64,000 nt of DNA from Garcia nutans. Its lineage: Eukaryota; Streptophyta; Magnoliopsida; Malpighiales; Euphorbiaceae. Of this stretch, positions 34,506 through 44,870 are shown one piece after another; position 1 is the first letter of the stretch, and each line of letters begins with the position of its first letter. The stretch is taken from assembly GCA_947685225.1 (NCBI GenBank), contig CANTUV010000035.1:46438001-46502000 (forward strand). Direction: 5' to 3'. The notes below the pieces were generated by a model. That model did no database searches. It saw nothing but the letters and a program-made list of their open reading frames with translations, and was not told the origin of the DNA. A program made the translations under genes and the position numbers.

Positions 34506-35968
34506 ACTTGTTGTTTTCGTTTAATTCGAAAATGCCATGTTGATATGATTATGGTGATATATATTGTTTACGTATGGCATGTTAACTATAAAACTCTAAT
34601 TCGTTTTTCATATGATGAGAAAGGATTGGTTTTTGGTTTCTTTCTGTAAAACCCTAATTCGTTTTTCATATGATGAGAAAGGATTGGTGTTTTTAATTTC
34701 ATTTTCATGAGATGATCACGTATATATGATTGGTTGATTAAAATGATTTTCATATGATGAAAACGATTAAGTTTATATGTGATATAAACATTTGGTAATG
34801 ATTCTGTAATGGGTTGTACATATTCGAAATAAAACAGTAAGAAGGTTAATGAGATTAACGGTTCTGTTTTAGGGTTTCGCCAAAGAAAAATGTTAATGAG
34901 ATAAAACAGTAAGAAGGTTAATGAGACTAACCGGCTAGCGGGACCGCCGTATGTTCGCGCCCTATAGTTCGTTACCGCGACATTAAGAATGTCAATATAT
35001 TTGTTTCTATTTAACATGTTGGTGATGAATATGTTATGTTTGTTTGATGTCTTGGCATGGTGCATAGCATGGCCTTATGACCTATGTGATTGGTTTATTC
35101 ATATCTTTATTTTGGGTAAATACGGCCTGCGTGTCGTTTATTTTGTTGTAATTTATTTTACTAGTAGTTAGATTTTCTTTTATTGTAATATATGAAGATT
35201 CAAGCTACAATGTTTGTGATGGAGATTCATACCAAGGAGAAGATGGTTCCATGGTGATGGAAGCACAAGCTCAAGTTTTGAAGATATGTAATATTGCAAG
35301 TGTTGTAATAGATAGGTTTTTCACCTAGGGTTGCCTTTATGATCTTCATTTGGTCTCTTGAAGATCATATTTAGTTTGGCCATGCTATGTCACGTTTACA
35401 TATTTTGTCATTTGGTATATGATGCTTATGTGATAAATTATATATATGCATATAGGATGCTAAAATATAATGATATGTAATGCAAGACATGATAATAATT
35501 TAGTTGAACCCTCATTAATAATTTAAGTCTAAATGCCATCCACGTTTTGAACACCTATCAAAACTAAGATTGTATTAAAGTAGGTATTGCCAAAGCAATA
35601 TGCTTTAAACATTCCTAGCTAAGTAGGATGAGTAATAGTGCTACTCATATGTTTTAAAATTGGTTAGACTTAATTAGGCTATCAAAATGGTTTTGGGCCT
35701 AAGGCATTAGATGGAATTCAACATGCTATAACATATGATGTCAATATTCCATAATTACTAAGAGTTACATGAGATATAATTGGTAAAGATGTTACCTACC
35801 TAAATAACTTGATTTTAAGCGTCACGCCAAAGCTGAGTTTAGAATTAAGTGAAATACGGATCTTAGCCTACTAAAATATTTCTTTAGAGGGTTATATTTT
35901 TTAGTAGGAGTTTAAATAATTTTAACCTCATTATTAATTAAAATTTGACTTTGCATATTTATCAACAG
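34506..35968 (+). promoter_or_regulatory. long copia leader with repeats and probable 3' splice site
   Basis: The leader is 1.46 kb and has no coding similarity. It holds many upstream ATGs, a 48-base tandem repeat (TTCGTTTTTCATATGATGAG units at about 34600-34695) and a GC-rich patch with GGCTAGCGGGACCGCCGTAT at 34933-34952 that reappears inverted in the Ogre O1 LTR. It ends in TTGCATATTTATCAACAG directly against the gag ATG, which looks like a 3' splice site. Splicing of a leader intron before translation is therefore plausible. Confidence 0.6.
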
Positions 35969-38900
35969 ATGGCTGCTAATAACAATTCCACCTTATCACT
36001 GCGATCTATCCTTGAGAAGGAAAAACTGAAAGAATGTGGGACTAATTTTGTTGACTGGTTTAGGAACCTGAGAATTGTTCTCAAACAAGAGAAAAAGTCC
36101 TACGTGCTTGATGAAGCTATCCCTGACCCACCTCCTGCCGATGCTTCTAATGCTGCTAAGAGTAAGCATAAGAAGCATGTGGATGATTCCAATGACATAG
36201 GATGTCTTATGTTGGCTACTATGTGTCCAGGACTTCAGAAGGATCTGGAACACTTAGAGGCTTATGAGATGAGTGTGCATCTCAAACAAGCTTTCCAACA
36301 ACAGGCTAGGCAAGATAGGTTTAACACCGCTGTTGCATTATTTGACTGCAAAATGTCTGAAGGTGAATCTGTTAGTGCTCATGTTTTGAAGATGAAAGGC
36401 TATCTAGATCACCTTGCTAGACTTGGAAATCCCCTGAGTTTAGAACTCTCCACGGATTTGATCCTACATTCATTGCCTAGCAGTTTCTCACAGTTTGTCA
36501 TGAACTATAACATGAATGACATGGAGAAATCCATTCCTGAGCTACATGGTATGCTCAAAACTGCTGAGGGGAATATCAAAAAGCCTACCCAAATATTGAA
36601 TGTCAATATTAAACAAATGAAAAAGAAAGCCAAAGATACTAAAGGCAAGGGTAAGGAAAAAGGTGCTAAAGGGTCCAAGGGACAAGCTAAACCAAAACCT
36701 GTACCTAAGGCTAAAGTTCCTAAGGAAGGGACTTGTTTCCATTGCAACAAGCCTGGGCATTGGAAGAGAAATTGTCAACTCTATTTGGATGAGTTAAAGA
36801 AGTTGAAGGGTAGTGCGACTACATCTTCAGGTATTTATGTTATAGAAATTAATTTATCTATTCCTTCTTCCTGGGTATTAGATACCGGATGTGGATCTCA
36901 TATTTGTACAAATATGCAGGGACTCAAAAGGAGTAGGATGCTAAAGAAGGGCGAAGTGGACCTACGTGTTGGCAATAGAGCAAGAGTTGCTGCTATAGCT
37001 GTAGGAACTTATGAGCTTGTTATGCCCAATGGGTTTTTGTTAATTTTGAACAATTGCTTTTATGTTCCTACTATGAGTAGGAATCTTATTTCAGTATCTG
37101 TTTTGGATGATGAAGGTTATTCATTTTTTATTAAGAATAAGAAATGTTCTATTTTTGATAAAAATGATCTGCTTTATGGTATTGCAAATTCTTATAATGG
37201 CCTTTATATCCTTAATCTTGATGATTCTAATGGTAATTATATCTATAACATAACTTCTAAGAGAACTAAGCCAAATGAGTTAAACCCTACTTATTTATGG
37301 CATTGTCGCCTTAGCCATATAAATGAGAAACGCATTTCTAAGCTCCATCAAGATGGATTATTAGATTCATTTGATTTTGAATCATTTGAAACATGTGAGT
37401 CTTGTTTGCTTGGTAAGATGACAAAGGATCCTTTTACTGGTCATAGTGAAAGGGCTAATGATTTATTGGGCTTGATACATACAGATGTATGTGGTCCTTT
37501 TAGCATTAGTGCCAGAGGAGGATTTCGATACTTCATTACTTTTACTGATGATTTCAGTAGGTATGGCTATGTCTACCTAATGAAACATAAGCATGAGTCT
37601 TTTGAAATGTTTAGAACTTTTCAAAATGAAGTACAAAATCAACTTGGTAAAACAATTAAACTACTTCGATCAGATCGAGGTGGTGAATATTTGAGCCAAG
37701 AGTTTGATGATCATCTAAGGGATTGTGGAATTGTTTCACAATTGACTCCTCCAGGAACTCCACAGTGGAATGGAGTTTCTGAAAGGAGAAATCGAACTCT
37801 ATTAGATATGGTTCGATCAATGATGAGTCAAGCGGATCTTCCTTTATCTTTTTGGGGTTATGCCTTAGAGACAGCTGCATTCATTCTGAACCGTGTACCA
37901 TCTAAGGCGGTTGAAAAAACACCATATGAGATATGGACAGGTAAGACACCTAGTTTGTCTTTTCTTAAGATTTGGGGTTGTGAAGCTTATGTGAAAAGAC
38001 CAGTTTCAGATAAGTTAGCTCCAAAGTCTATCAAATGTAATTTTGTGGGGTATCCTAAGGAAACTAAAGGATACTATTTCTATACTCCTTCAGAGAACAA
38101 AGTGTTTGTTGCTCGAAATGGGATCTTTTTGGAAAGGGAATTTCTTTCTAAGAGAACTAGTGGGAGTATAGTAGAACTTGAGGAAACTCAAGTACCACAA
38201 GAAATCATTGAGCCGTCTATAGAGCCTATTTCAGAACCACAAATAGTTGTGGAGTCTGAAGATGTAACACAAATCCCTCGCAGGTCTGATAGGACACGTC
38301 GTCATCCAGAGAGATATGGATTTCTTGTGACTGATGATAGTGAAGTAATGCTCATAGATCAAGATGAGCCTACTACCTATCAAGAAGCTGTGTCAGGTCC
38401 AGATTCAGACAAATGGCTTGGAGCCATGAAATCTGAGATGCAATCTATGTTTGACAACCAAGTTTGGTCTTTAATTGATCCTCCAGAGGGTATTAAGACT
38501 ATTGGTTGCAAATGGGTTTTCAAGAAGAAAACTGACATGGATGGGAATGTGCACACCTATAAAGCAAGGCTTGTTGCAAAAGGTTTCAAGCAAACTCATG
38601 GTATAGACTATGATGAAACCTTTTCACCAGTTGCTATGCTTAAGTCTGTTAGAATTCTCATTGCCATTGCAGCATACTATGATTATGAGATATGGCAAAT
38701 GGATGTCAAAACCGCTTTCCTTAATGGAAACTTGCCTGAGGATGTGTATATGACACAACCTGAGGGTTTTGTAAATCCTGAGAATTCTACAAAGGTTTGC
38801 AAGCTTCAAAAATCCATTTATGGATTGAAGCAAGCATCTCGAAGCTGGAATCTTCGTTTTGATGAAACAGTTAAGAACTTTGGTTTCATCAAGAATGAAG

Positions 38901-39937
38901 ATGAACCTTGTGTCTACAAGATGGTTAGTGGGAGTGCAGTAGTGTTTTTAGTCTTATATGTGGATGACATATTACTCATTGGGAATGATATCCCTACCTT
39001 GCAAAAGGTTAAGACTTGGTTAGGGAATTCTTTCTCAATGAAAGACTTAGGTGAGGCTGCCTATATCCTTGGTATAAAGATCTATAGAGATAGATCTAGA
39101 AGGATAATTGGCCTGAGTCAAAGTACATACATAGATAAAGTGTTGAAGAGGTTCAACATGCAAGATTCCAAAAAGGGATTCTTGCCTATGTCTCATGGCA
39201 TTCATCTCAGCAAGAGTCAATGTCCTATGACATCTGATGAGCGAGATCGAATGAATAAGATTCCTTATGCTTCTGCTATAGGATCTATTATGTATGCCAT
39301 GCTATGTACTAGACCAGATGTCTCATATCCATTAAGCGCAACTAGTAGATTTCAAGCTGATCCTGGTGAAGGTCACTGGACAGCTGTCAAGAATATTCTT
39401 AAGTACCTTCGAAGGACTAAAGATGTATTCTTGGTTTATGGAGGTTTGGAAGATGAGCTAGTTGTAAATGGTTACACAGATGCTAGTTTCCAAACTGACA
39501 TAGATGATTTTAGATCGCAGTCAGGTTTTACATTCACATTGAATGGTGGAGCTGTTAGTTGGAAGAGCTCAAAACAAAGCACTATGGCTGATCCTACAAC
39601 AGAGGCTGAGTATATAGCAGCATCAGATGCAGCTAAGGAAGCAGTCTGGTTGAAGAAATTCATCACTGAGCTAGGAGTGGTGCCTAGCATTGCAAATCCT
39701 GTGGACATTTATTGTGACAACAATGGTGCCATAGCACAGGCAAAAGAGCCTAGATCTCATCAAAGGTCTAAGCATATACTCAGGCATTTTCACCTCATTC
39801 GAGACATTATCGATAGAGGAGATATCAAGATATGCAAAGTTGACACAAATGATAACATAGCAGATCCATTAACAAAGCCTCTCTCACGGGTCAAGCATGA
39901 TCAGCACACTAGATCTATGGGTCTTAGAAATTTGTAG
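35969..39937 (+). CDS. copia gag-pol polyprotein, 1322 residues, intact
   Basis: This single frame encodes all proteins for reverse transcription and integration. I chose ATG 35969 (MAANNNS); the in-frame TTG 24 bases upstream is not a plant start. Domains by residue: Gag about 1-250; zinc knuckle CFHCNKPGHWKRNC from 256; protease LDTG with Asp about 305; integrase HHCC region from His 445 (HCRLSHI ... CESC); integrase catalytic Asp 506 (HTDVCG), Asp 569 (SDRGGEY) and Glu 605 (SERRN), an exact DD35E spacing; reverse transcriptase with YVDDIL at 997; RNase H with YTDASF (Asp 1171), TEAEY and CDNNGA. It ends at TAG 39935-39937, only 20 bases before the 3' LTR. No stop or frameshift interrupts it. 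Length is normal for plant copia polyproteins. Confidence 0.97.
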   Translation: MAANNNSTLSLRSILEKEKLKECGTNFVDWFRNLRIVLKQEKKSYVLDEAIPDPPPADASNAAKSKHKKHVDDSNDIGCLMLATMCPGLQKDLEHLEAYEMSVHLKQAFQQQARQDRFNTAVALFDCKMSEGESVSAHVLKMKGYLDHLARLGNPLSLELSTDLILHSLPSSFSQFVMNYNMNDMEKSIPELHGMLKTAEGNIKKPTQILNVNIKQMKKKAKDTKGKGKEKGAKGSKGQAKPKPVPKAKVPKEGTCFHCNKPGHWKRNCQLYLDELKKLKGSATTSSGIYVIEINLSIPSSWVLDTGCGSHICTNMQGLKRSRMLKKGEVDLRVGNRARVAAIAVGTYELVMPNGFLLILNNCFYVPTMSRNLISVSVLDDEGYSFFIKNKKCSIFDKNDLLYGIANSYNGLYILNLDDSNGNYIYNITSKRTKPNELNPTYLWHCRLSHINEKRISKLHQDGLLDSFDFESFETCESCLLGKMTKDPFTGHSERANDLLGLIHTDVCGPFSISARGGFRYFITFTDDFSRYGYVYLMKHKHESFEMFRTFQNEVQNQLGKTIKLLRSDRGGEYLSQEFDDHLRDCGIVSQLTPPGTPQWNGVSERRNRTLLDMVRSMMSQADLPLSFWGYALETAAFILNRVPSKAVEKTPYEIWTGKTPSLSFLKIWGCEAYVKRPVSDKLAPKSIKCNFVGYPKETKGYYFYTPSENKVFVARNGIFLEREFLSKRTSGSIVELEETQVPQEIIEPSIEPISEPQIVVESEDVTQIPRRSDRTRRHPERYGFLVTDDSEVMLIDQDEPTTYQEAVSGPDSDKWLGAMKSEMQSMFDNQVWSLIDPPEGIKTIGCKWVFKKKTDMDGNVHTYKARLVAKGFKQTHGIDYDETFSPVAMLKSVRILIAIAAYYDYEIWQMDVKTAFLNGNLPEDVYMTQPEGFVNPENSTKVCKLQKSIYGLKQASRSWNLRFDETVKNFGFIKNEDEPCVYKMVSGSAVVFLVLYVDDILLIGNDIPTLQKVKTWLGNSFSMKDLGEAAYILGIKIYRDRSRRIIGLSQSTYIDKVLKRFNMQDSKKGFLPMSHGIHLSKSQCPMTSDERDRMNKIPYASAIGSIMYAMLCTRPDVSYPLSATSRFQADPGEGHWTAVKNILKYLRRTKDVFLVYGGLEDELVVNGYTDASFQTDIDDFRSQSGFTFTLNGGAVSWKSSKQSTMADPTTEAEYIAASDAAKEAVWLKKFITELGVVPSIANPVDIYCDNNGAIAQAKEPRSHQRSKHILRHFHLIRDIIDRGDIKICKVDTNDNIADPLTKPLSRVKHDQHTRSMGLRNL

Positions 39938-39946
39938 GCCTAGTGC

Positions 39947-39957
39947 AAGTGGGAGAT
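39947..39957 (+). promoter_or_regulatory. copia polypurine tract
   Basis: AAGTGGGAGAT immediately precedes the 3' LTR, the expected position of the plus-strand primer. Confidence 0.85.
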
Positions 39958-41386
39958 TGTTAGTGTATGTGCCCTAGGCCATTTATTTGGATCTTTATGT
40001 TATACATTCATTATTAATAAATGAGGTTTTATTATCATTATTGTTTGTTTGCATGTTACACAATTTTGATATTTGTCCCTGGTTTATTATTGTTATAGAG
40101 ATAAAAAAAAAATAATTCTTAACCAGTATGAACATTGATTTGATAATCATTAGATGGTTATATGTATAGTGATACAAATCAATTTCATAGATACTTGTTA
40201 GAGAACAATGTATTGGATAGACCCATCATGAGATTACTACATGGGTTAGTGTCATAAGTAAATCTCATGATAGTTATGTATTAATTCTTTGACTTGAGAT
40301 TGTCATAGTTTCCAATATAAGGACTATTATATTTTGACATGATCAAACATTATCCGTAACTGGATAGTAATAAAGGTTATGTTCATATATGATAGAAATT
40401 ATGTAGAGGATAATGAACAATCAAGATAGAATTTGTCCCTCTCTTTGAGAGAGATATCTTTTGGGCCCCTCGATAAGTGAGACTGTGAAATGCATGGCCG
40501 TGCTCAAATGAATTGATAGTGTGATCAATTTCATTTGTTTTTATCAGTCTACTTGGAGATTGAGTAATCATAAGTTTGGACAATATAAGTATGACGTTGA
40601 CCATGACTTATGTTCAAGCTAGATATCGTGTGACAAAGGGATTAATGCATATACTATTATTAGGCAAATTGGACATTCCTTATATTAATTGGGTAGTTGT
40701 AACGCCTTGCTAGAGGCCAATTATGACTTGTTGATTTAATAGAGATTAAATTGACTGCCAATTAATATGGGCCTATCAGGTCACACACAAGAATGCGTTT
40801 TGGGCTGGATATAATATTAATAATATTATTATTAGATATTAATATTTATTATTATTATTATTATCGTTTTTATATATATATATTATTAGATAATATATTC
40901 AGAATCCTAATTAGATTTGGATTCTGAATTTGACTTACCTTATCCAATTATATATATTATTAGATAATGTATTCAGAATCCTAATTAGACTTGGATTCTG
41001 AATTTGACTTTCCGTATCCAATTTTGAATTGGATTCTGGAGTGATTATATTCACTCCAAACGTTAAGTCTTCTCAGAGGTAACAATAAAAACAAAGAGGA
41101 ACGAAAAAGGTAACCCTAATACGTTTTTAGAGAAAACGTTTTTCCAGCCTTCGCCGTTGCAGAGAGCTAGCACTCCAAACGGTAGCATTCGTGTGGATAC
41201 GCGATAGAGGGTGTTTCGCGATCGAGGCATCTCTTCCAAACTGTGATTTCGAATCATCAACAGGTTAGTTCTTTGAACACTTTTGTCGAATTAAACGAAC
41301 AGCATGGATCCTGGTGGGAAATCAGAGATCAAATATTTTTCCGCTGCGTGTTTTTGTTTGCAGTGATCTCCTATGATTTCCTAACA
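39958..41386 (+). repeat. 3' LTR of the copia element
   Basis: This 1429-bp direct copy of 33065-34491 shares both termini and the hairpin pair. Differences include a longer A run near 40100, a shorter TA run near 40875 and about a dozen substitutions. Confidence 0.95.
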
Positions 41387-42323
41387 CTATTCTCTTGAGA
41401 AGTTAGCTGAACTATATATCAGTGAGATAGTGAGATTACATGGAGTCCCAATTTCTTTAGTGTCTGATCGAGATCCTCGATTTACTTCAAGATTTTGGAA
41501 GAGTTTGCATGCTGCTTTGGGTTCTTGATTGCACTTTAGCACTGCTTTTCATCCTCAAACAGATGGGCAGTCAGAAAGAGTGATACAGATTTTAGAGGAC
41601 ATGTTGAGAAGCTGTGTAATTGATTTCTCTGGGAGTTGGGACAGATTCTTGCCATTGATGGAATTTGCCTACAATAACAGTCATCAGTCTAGTATTAGAA
41701 TGGCACCTTACGAGGCATTGTATGGCAGAAGATGCAGAACAGCTCTATGTTGGGATGAGGTTGGAGAAGGTAAGTTGGTTGGTCCCGATTTGATAAAAGA
41801 AACAGAAAAGAAAGTGAATATAATTCGGGATCATTTGAAAGCAGCTTCAGATCGGCAGAAATCTTATTCAGATTTGAAGAGGAGAGACATAGAGTTCAAT
41901 GTTGGAGATAAAGTATTTCTGAAAGTGTCTCCTTAGAAAAAGATTTTGAGATTTGGCAGCAAAGAAAAGTTGAGTTCTCGTTTCATTGGACCTTATGAGA
42001 TACTAGAGAGAGTTGGACCATTTGCTTATCGACTTGCTTTGCCGCCTGAGTTGGATAAAATTCACAATGTCTTCCATGTTTCCATGCTATGGAGATACAG
42101 ATCAGACCCATCTCACGTTTTGTCAGTGAAATCCATTGAGGTGAGTCCGGATCTGACTTTTGAGGAAGAACCAGTGGCTATTTTGGCACATGAAGTGAAA
42201 GAGTTGAGATATAAGAAAGTGACACTTGTGAAGGTTCTTTGGAATAATCATGCTAAGGAAGAGGCAACTTGGGAGAATGAGCAATTGATGCGAGATCAGT
42301 ATCCTCAGTTATTTCAGATTTGA
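41387..42323 (+). pseudogene. chromovirus A integrase core, C-terminal fold and chromodomain
   Basis: This is the third piece of A's pol, after the copia element. It has SLVSDRDPRFTSRFW (second catalytic Asp), FHPQTDGQSERVIQ (Glu), MEFAYNNSHQSS, GPYEILERVG and PVFHVSM-type motifs (here HNVFHVSML), then a chromodomain-like end with LVKVLWNNH and EEATWE, stopping at TGA 42321-42323. In-frame stops are a TGA at 41526-41528, where relatives have arginine, and a TAG at 41935-41937, where relatives have tryptophan in KVSPWKK. Clearly a chromoviral integrase, disrupted. Confidence 0.93.
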
Positions 42324-42331
42324 GAACAGGT

Positions 42332-42361
42332 AATTTCGAGGACGAAATTATTTTATAAAGG
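42332..42361 (+). promoter_or_regulatory. pre-polypurine-tract hairpin and tract of chromovirus A
   Basis: AATTTCGAGGACGAAATT (42332-42349) is identical to the LARD hairpin. It is followed by a short tract ATAAAGGG before the 3' LTR, which appears shortened relative to the LARD's AAGGGGGAGAGAA. Confidence 0.85.
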
Positions 42362-43403
42362 GGTAATATCCCATATAGTACCCTAAATTTTTGGAATGCT
42401 TATTTGTGAGAATTGGATTAAATAATTTAAAGTGTATATATGACTAATGGAATAAGAGGAGATGTGTATATGTTATATATATGAGGATATATACAATATA
42501 TATGCACGTCAATGGGTTTATTTTGGTCAAAAGCTATTTTAGTTATTTAAATGGAATTAATAAGAGTTAGTGGAAGATGATGTAAGTGAGTTGATTATTA
42601 TATTAGTATAATACTTGGTGGAGAGGATTTTGAGGGAAGTGGTTGTTTTAAAGAGGTTGACTTTCTTTCTTTCTTTCTTTCTTCTTCTTTCCTCTTCATC
42701 TTCTTCTTTCTTTTCTAGTGAGCCGGCCACCATTTTCCACCAAAGGAAAAGAGATTTTGTTGCTTCCAAACTCAAGAGATTGAAGGTTTTCAAGAGATCA
42801 AGTTGGAGTTTTAAGGATTTTCTTCACTTTTGGTAAGTTTCCAACTTGTTTCCTTATTTTCTTTTGAGTTTGTGTTCTTGGGTTTGTTGGATTGGTTATT
42901 GTAGATGTGTTTATGGTTGATTTTGGTTTATTTGAGGTTGTGTTGTTTTGGTAACTTTGATTTTTGGGGTTGGATTGAAGAGAGAAAAAGGGTTAAGTTT
43001 GGTGAAAGAGACAAGTGTTGTGGATTGTGTAAGTTTGAGTTATGAGATATGGTTGAGATTGTGTTTTGATGTTTGTAATTGAGTTGTTTTAAAGTTTACT
43101 CAAGTATTATATGGATTGTTGATGGTTTTGATTGAGTTTGTGTGTTATTGATATGTTTATTGAAAGATGTTTGTTGGATGTGGTGTTTTGGGTGTCGATT
43201 TTAGGGTTTTTGGCCTGACACGCCCAGGAGCACGGCCATGCCTTTGGGCATGTCTTTGGTTCTATTTTCTGCATTGGTGACACATCCAGTGACACTCCCA
43301 TGTCACCGAGCGTGTCACAGCTACTGTGTTGTTGGAAGATTGGCACGTGCAGTGACACGCCCATGTCACTGAGCGTGTCGTAGCTTCTGTGATGTTGAAG
43401 AAT
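42362..43403 (+). repeat. 3' LTR of chromovirus A, truncated
   Basis: It starts GGTAATATCCC (expected TGTAATATCCC) and follows the 5' LTR up to TTGAAGAAT at 43403. There it breaks off in the GC-rich repeat island and Ogre LTR sequence resumes. The remaining 1.6 kb is deleted. It keeps the 200 bases that the 5' LTR lost (about 42465-42680). Confidence 0.9.
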
Positions 43404-44870
43404 AAAAGCAATTTAAATTACATGATATTTAACTAATGAGATACCCACAAAGTGGAAACATACCTCTTACACTTTTAATGCTAAAACAAGCAAATAATAA
43501 CAATAAAGAAAACATCCATCCATGATAAATTAAATAAATCAAGCATTGAGATTAAATAAATCAACCACCAAAGCATATAATAGACTACATAATCAAATCT
43601 AAAAATAAAGCAAGTAAAGATACAAATTGAGGTTTACTGTTTCTATTTAAAGTTCTTCAATTAATATTTAGGGTTTTGGAATCTTAAGATATTATTATTG
43701 TTATTTGTTTAGGCTACTGTAAGTTTTAAGAGAATTGAAATGGATTAGGGTTTTATAATTTAATAAATTGGTAAGGTTCTTTGATTGATCAAATTATGGT
43801 TTGAGGGATAAAATTATGAAATTAAGGTTTTGATATTTTAAGATATTAGGTTTATAATTCATGTTAACTGTATTGTTATTTTAGTTTTATTATATTATGG
43901 CTTTAGGGTTTAAATTAACTAGTTTAGGGTTTTAAATTCAATGAATTAGGGTTTAGGAAAATTTAGGGTTTACTGTTTTGGTTTTAAGAGAATTAGAGTT
44001 TTTGGTGTTTTGGAAAATATGTTTGGTTTTAGGATTTGAAAAAAAAAACAGTTTAGAGTTTTATGAAGTTTTTGGAAATAGGCAAAATGATTTAAGGTTT
44101 TTGGAAACAGAAAAGTATTTTTTTAGGGTTTTTGAAAATAGAAGGAAAAATTTAGGGTTTTAAGGTTTAGAAGAAATAGATTAGGGTTCTTAAGATTTTA
44201 AGAAATAGAAAATATTTTTAGGGTTTTTGTAAATAGAAGGATCAATTTAGGGTTTTTGTAAATAGAAGGATCAATTTAGGGTTTTAAGGTTTTGAAGAAA
44301 CAAAAGAAACAATTTTCAATTTGAGTGATGAAGCTACTGTAAAGAAAATAAATAAAGAAATTAGAGATTCAAACCTTCATTCGTTGGTTCCACTAAAAAT
44401 TAATTTCTGGATGAACAAGGATAAAGACAAGCTTGCTGCCATTGATGAATTGTTGATTGCTTGCTTATTGCTTGGGTTTCTGAGTTTCGACCACTTAATC
44501 AAAAGTCTCCCAAAGTTCTAAGTTCCACTGTCCAAGGTCCAAAATTCCAATCCCTTTTTTGTGTGTTTTAAAGGGTTATTTATAGGCAAATTTATATGAT
44601 TAATCCTAATTGTTTAAGGAAACTAAGATTAATTAGGAAAAGAAACAAAAACCAAATAGAGTTTGGTTTCGAAAAAAATTGCGTTGGAAAATTTCGCTGG
44701 CAAAATTGCGAGCGTTGGCGAGAAACTGCGAGGCAAGGTCTGCGAGGATTTGTGAAAAATTACGAGCTGGGCACGTGGCAAGCCAATTTCGCTGCAGGAA
44801 TTTCCTGCAGTGAAACCCGCAGGAAATTCCTGCGGGCAAAATTGGCCTTGGCCAATTTGGCTTTCGGCGA
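43404..44870 (-). mobile_element. Ogre-type LTR O0, second fragment
   Basis: It begins AAAAGCAATTTAAATTACAT, which matches position 45363 of LTR O1 and 60163 of the O2 LTR, and follows them to the GC-rich patch ending TTTCGGCGA. Between the first O0 fragment (end 15975) and here about 105 bases of LTR are missing, so a deletion accompanied or followed the insertion of chromovirus A. At 44871 a new Ogre LTR starts. GGCGA (44866-44870) is the candidate target duplication of O1. Frames here are non-genic. Confidence 0.8.

Larger units (their letters stand above)
33065..41386 (+). mobile_element. intact Ty1/copia element, recent insertion
   Basis: This 8.3-kb element has LTRs 33065-34491 and 39958-41386, ends TGTTAG...CTAACA, and exact CTATT target duplications at 33060-33064 and 41387-41391. 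It carries a tRNA(iMet) primer site, a long leader, one uninterrupted gag-pol frame of 1322 residues with all catalytic motifs, and a polypurine tract. Hand comparison of the LTRs gives about 12 substitutions in 1.43 kb, mostly transitions, plus a few length changes in A and TA runs. All known requirements for autonomous transposition are visible. It inserted into the integrase core of chromovirus A. Protein motifs suggest a Tork/Angela-like lineage, but I cannot resolve which. Confidence 0.96.
15976..43403 (+). mobile_element. chromovirus A (Tekay/Del-type Ty3/gypsy), nested and defective
   Basis: The parts in order are: 5' LTR 15976-18415, tRNA(iMet) primer site, gag-pol remnant 18587-21929, 32697-33064 and 41387-42323, hairpin and polypurine tract, then a truncated 3' LTR 42362-43403. 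Element B and an intact copia element interrupt pol, each with an exact 5-bp target duplication (GTGTT and CTATT). Gag-pol has many in-frame stops and frameshifts. The 3' LTR lost its second half together with about 100 bases of the host Ogre LTR, so the right-hand target duplication is gone. The C-terminal integrase carries a chromodomain-like tail (LVKVLWNNH, EEATWE), which places A among plant chromoviruses of the Tekay/Del type. Confidence 0.9.
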
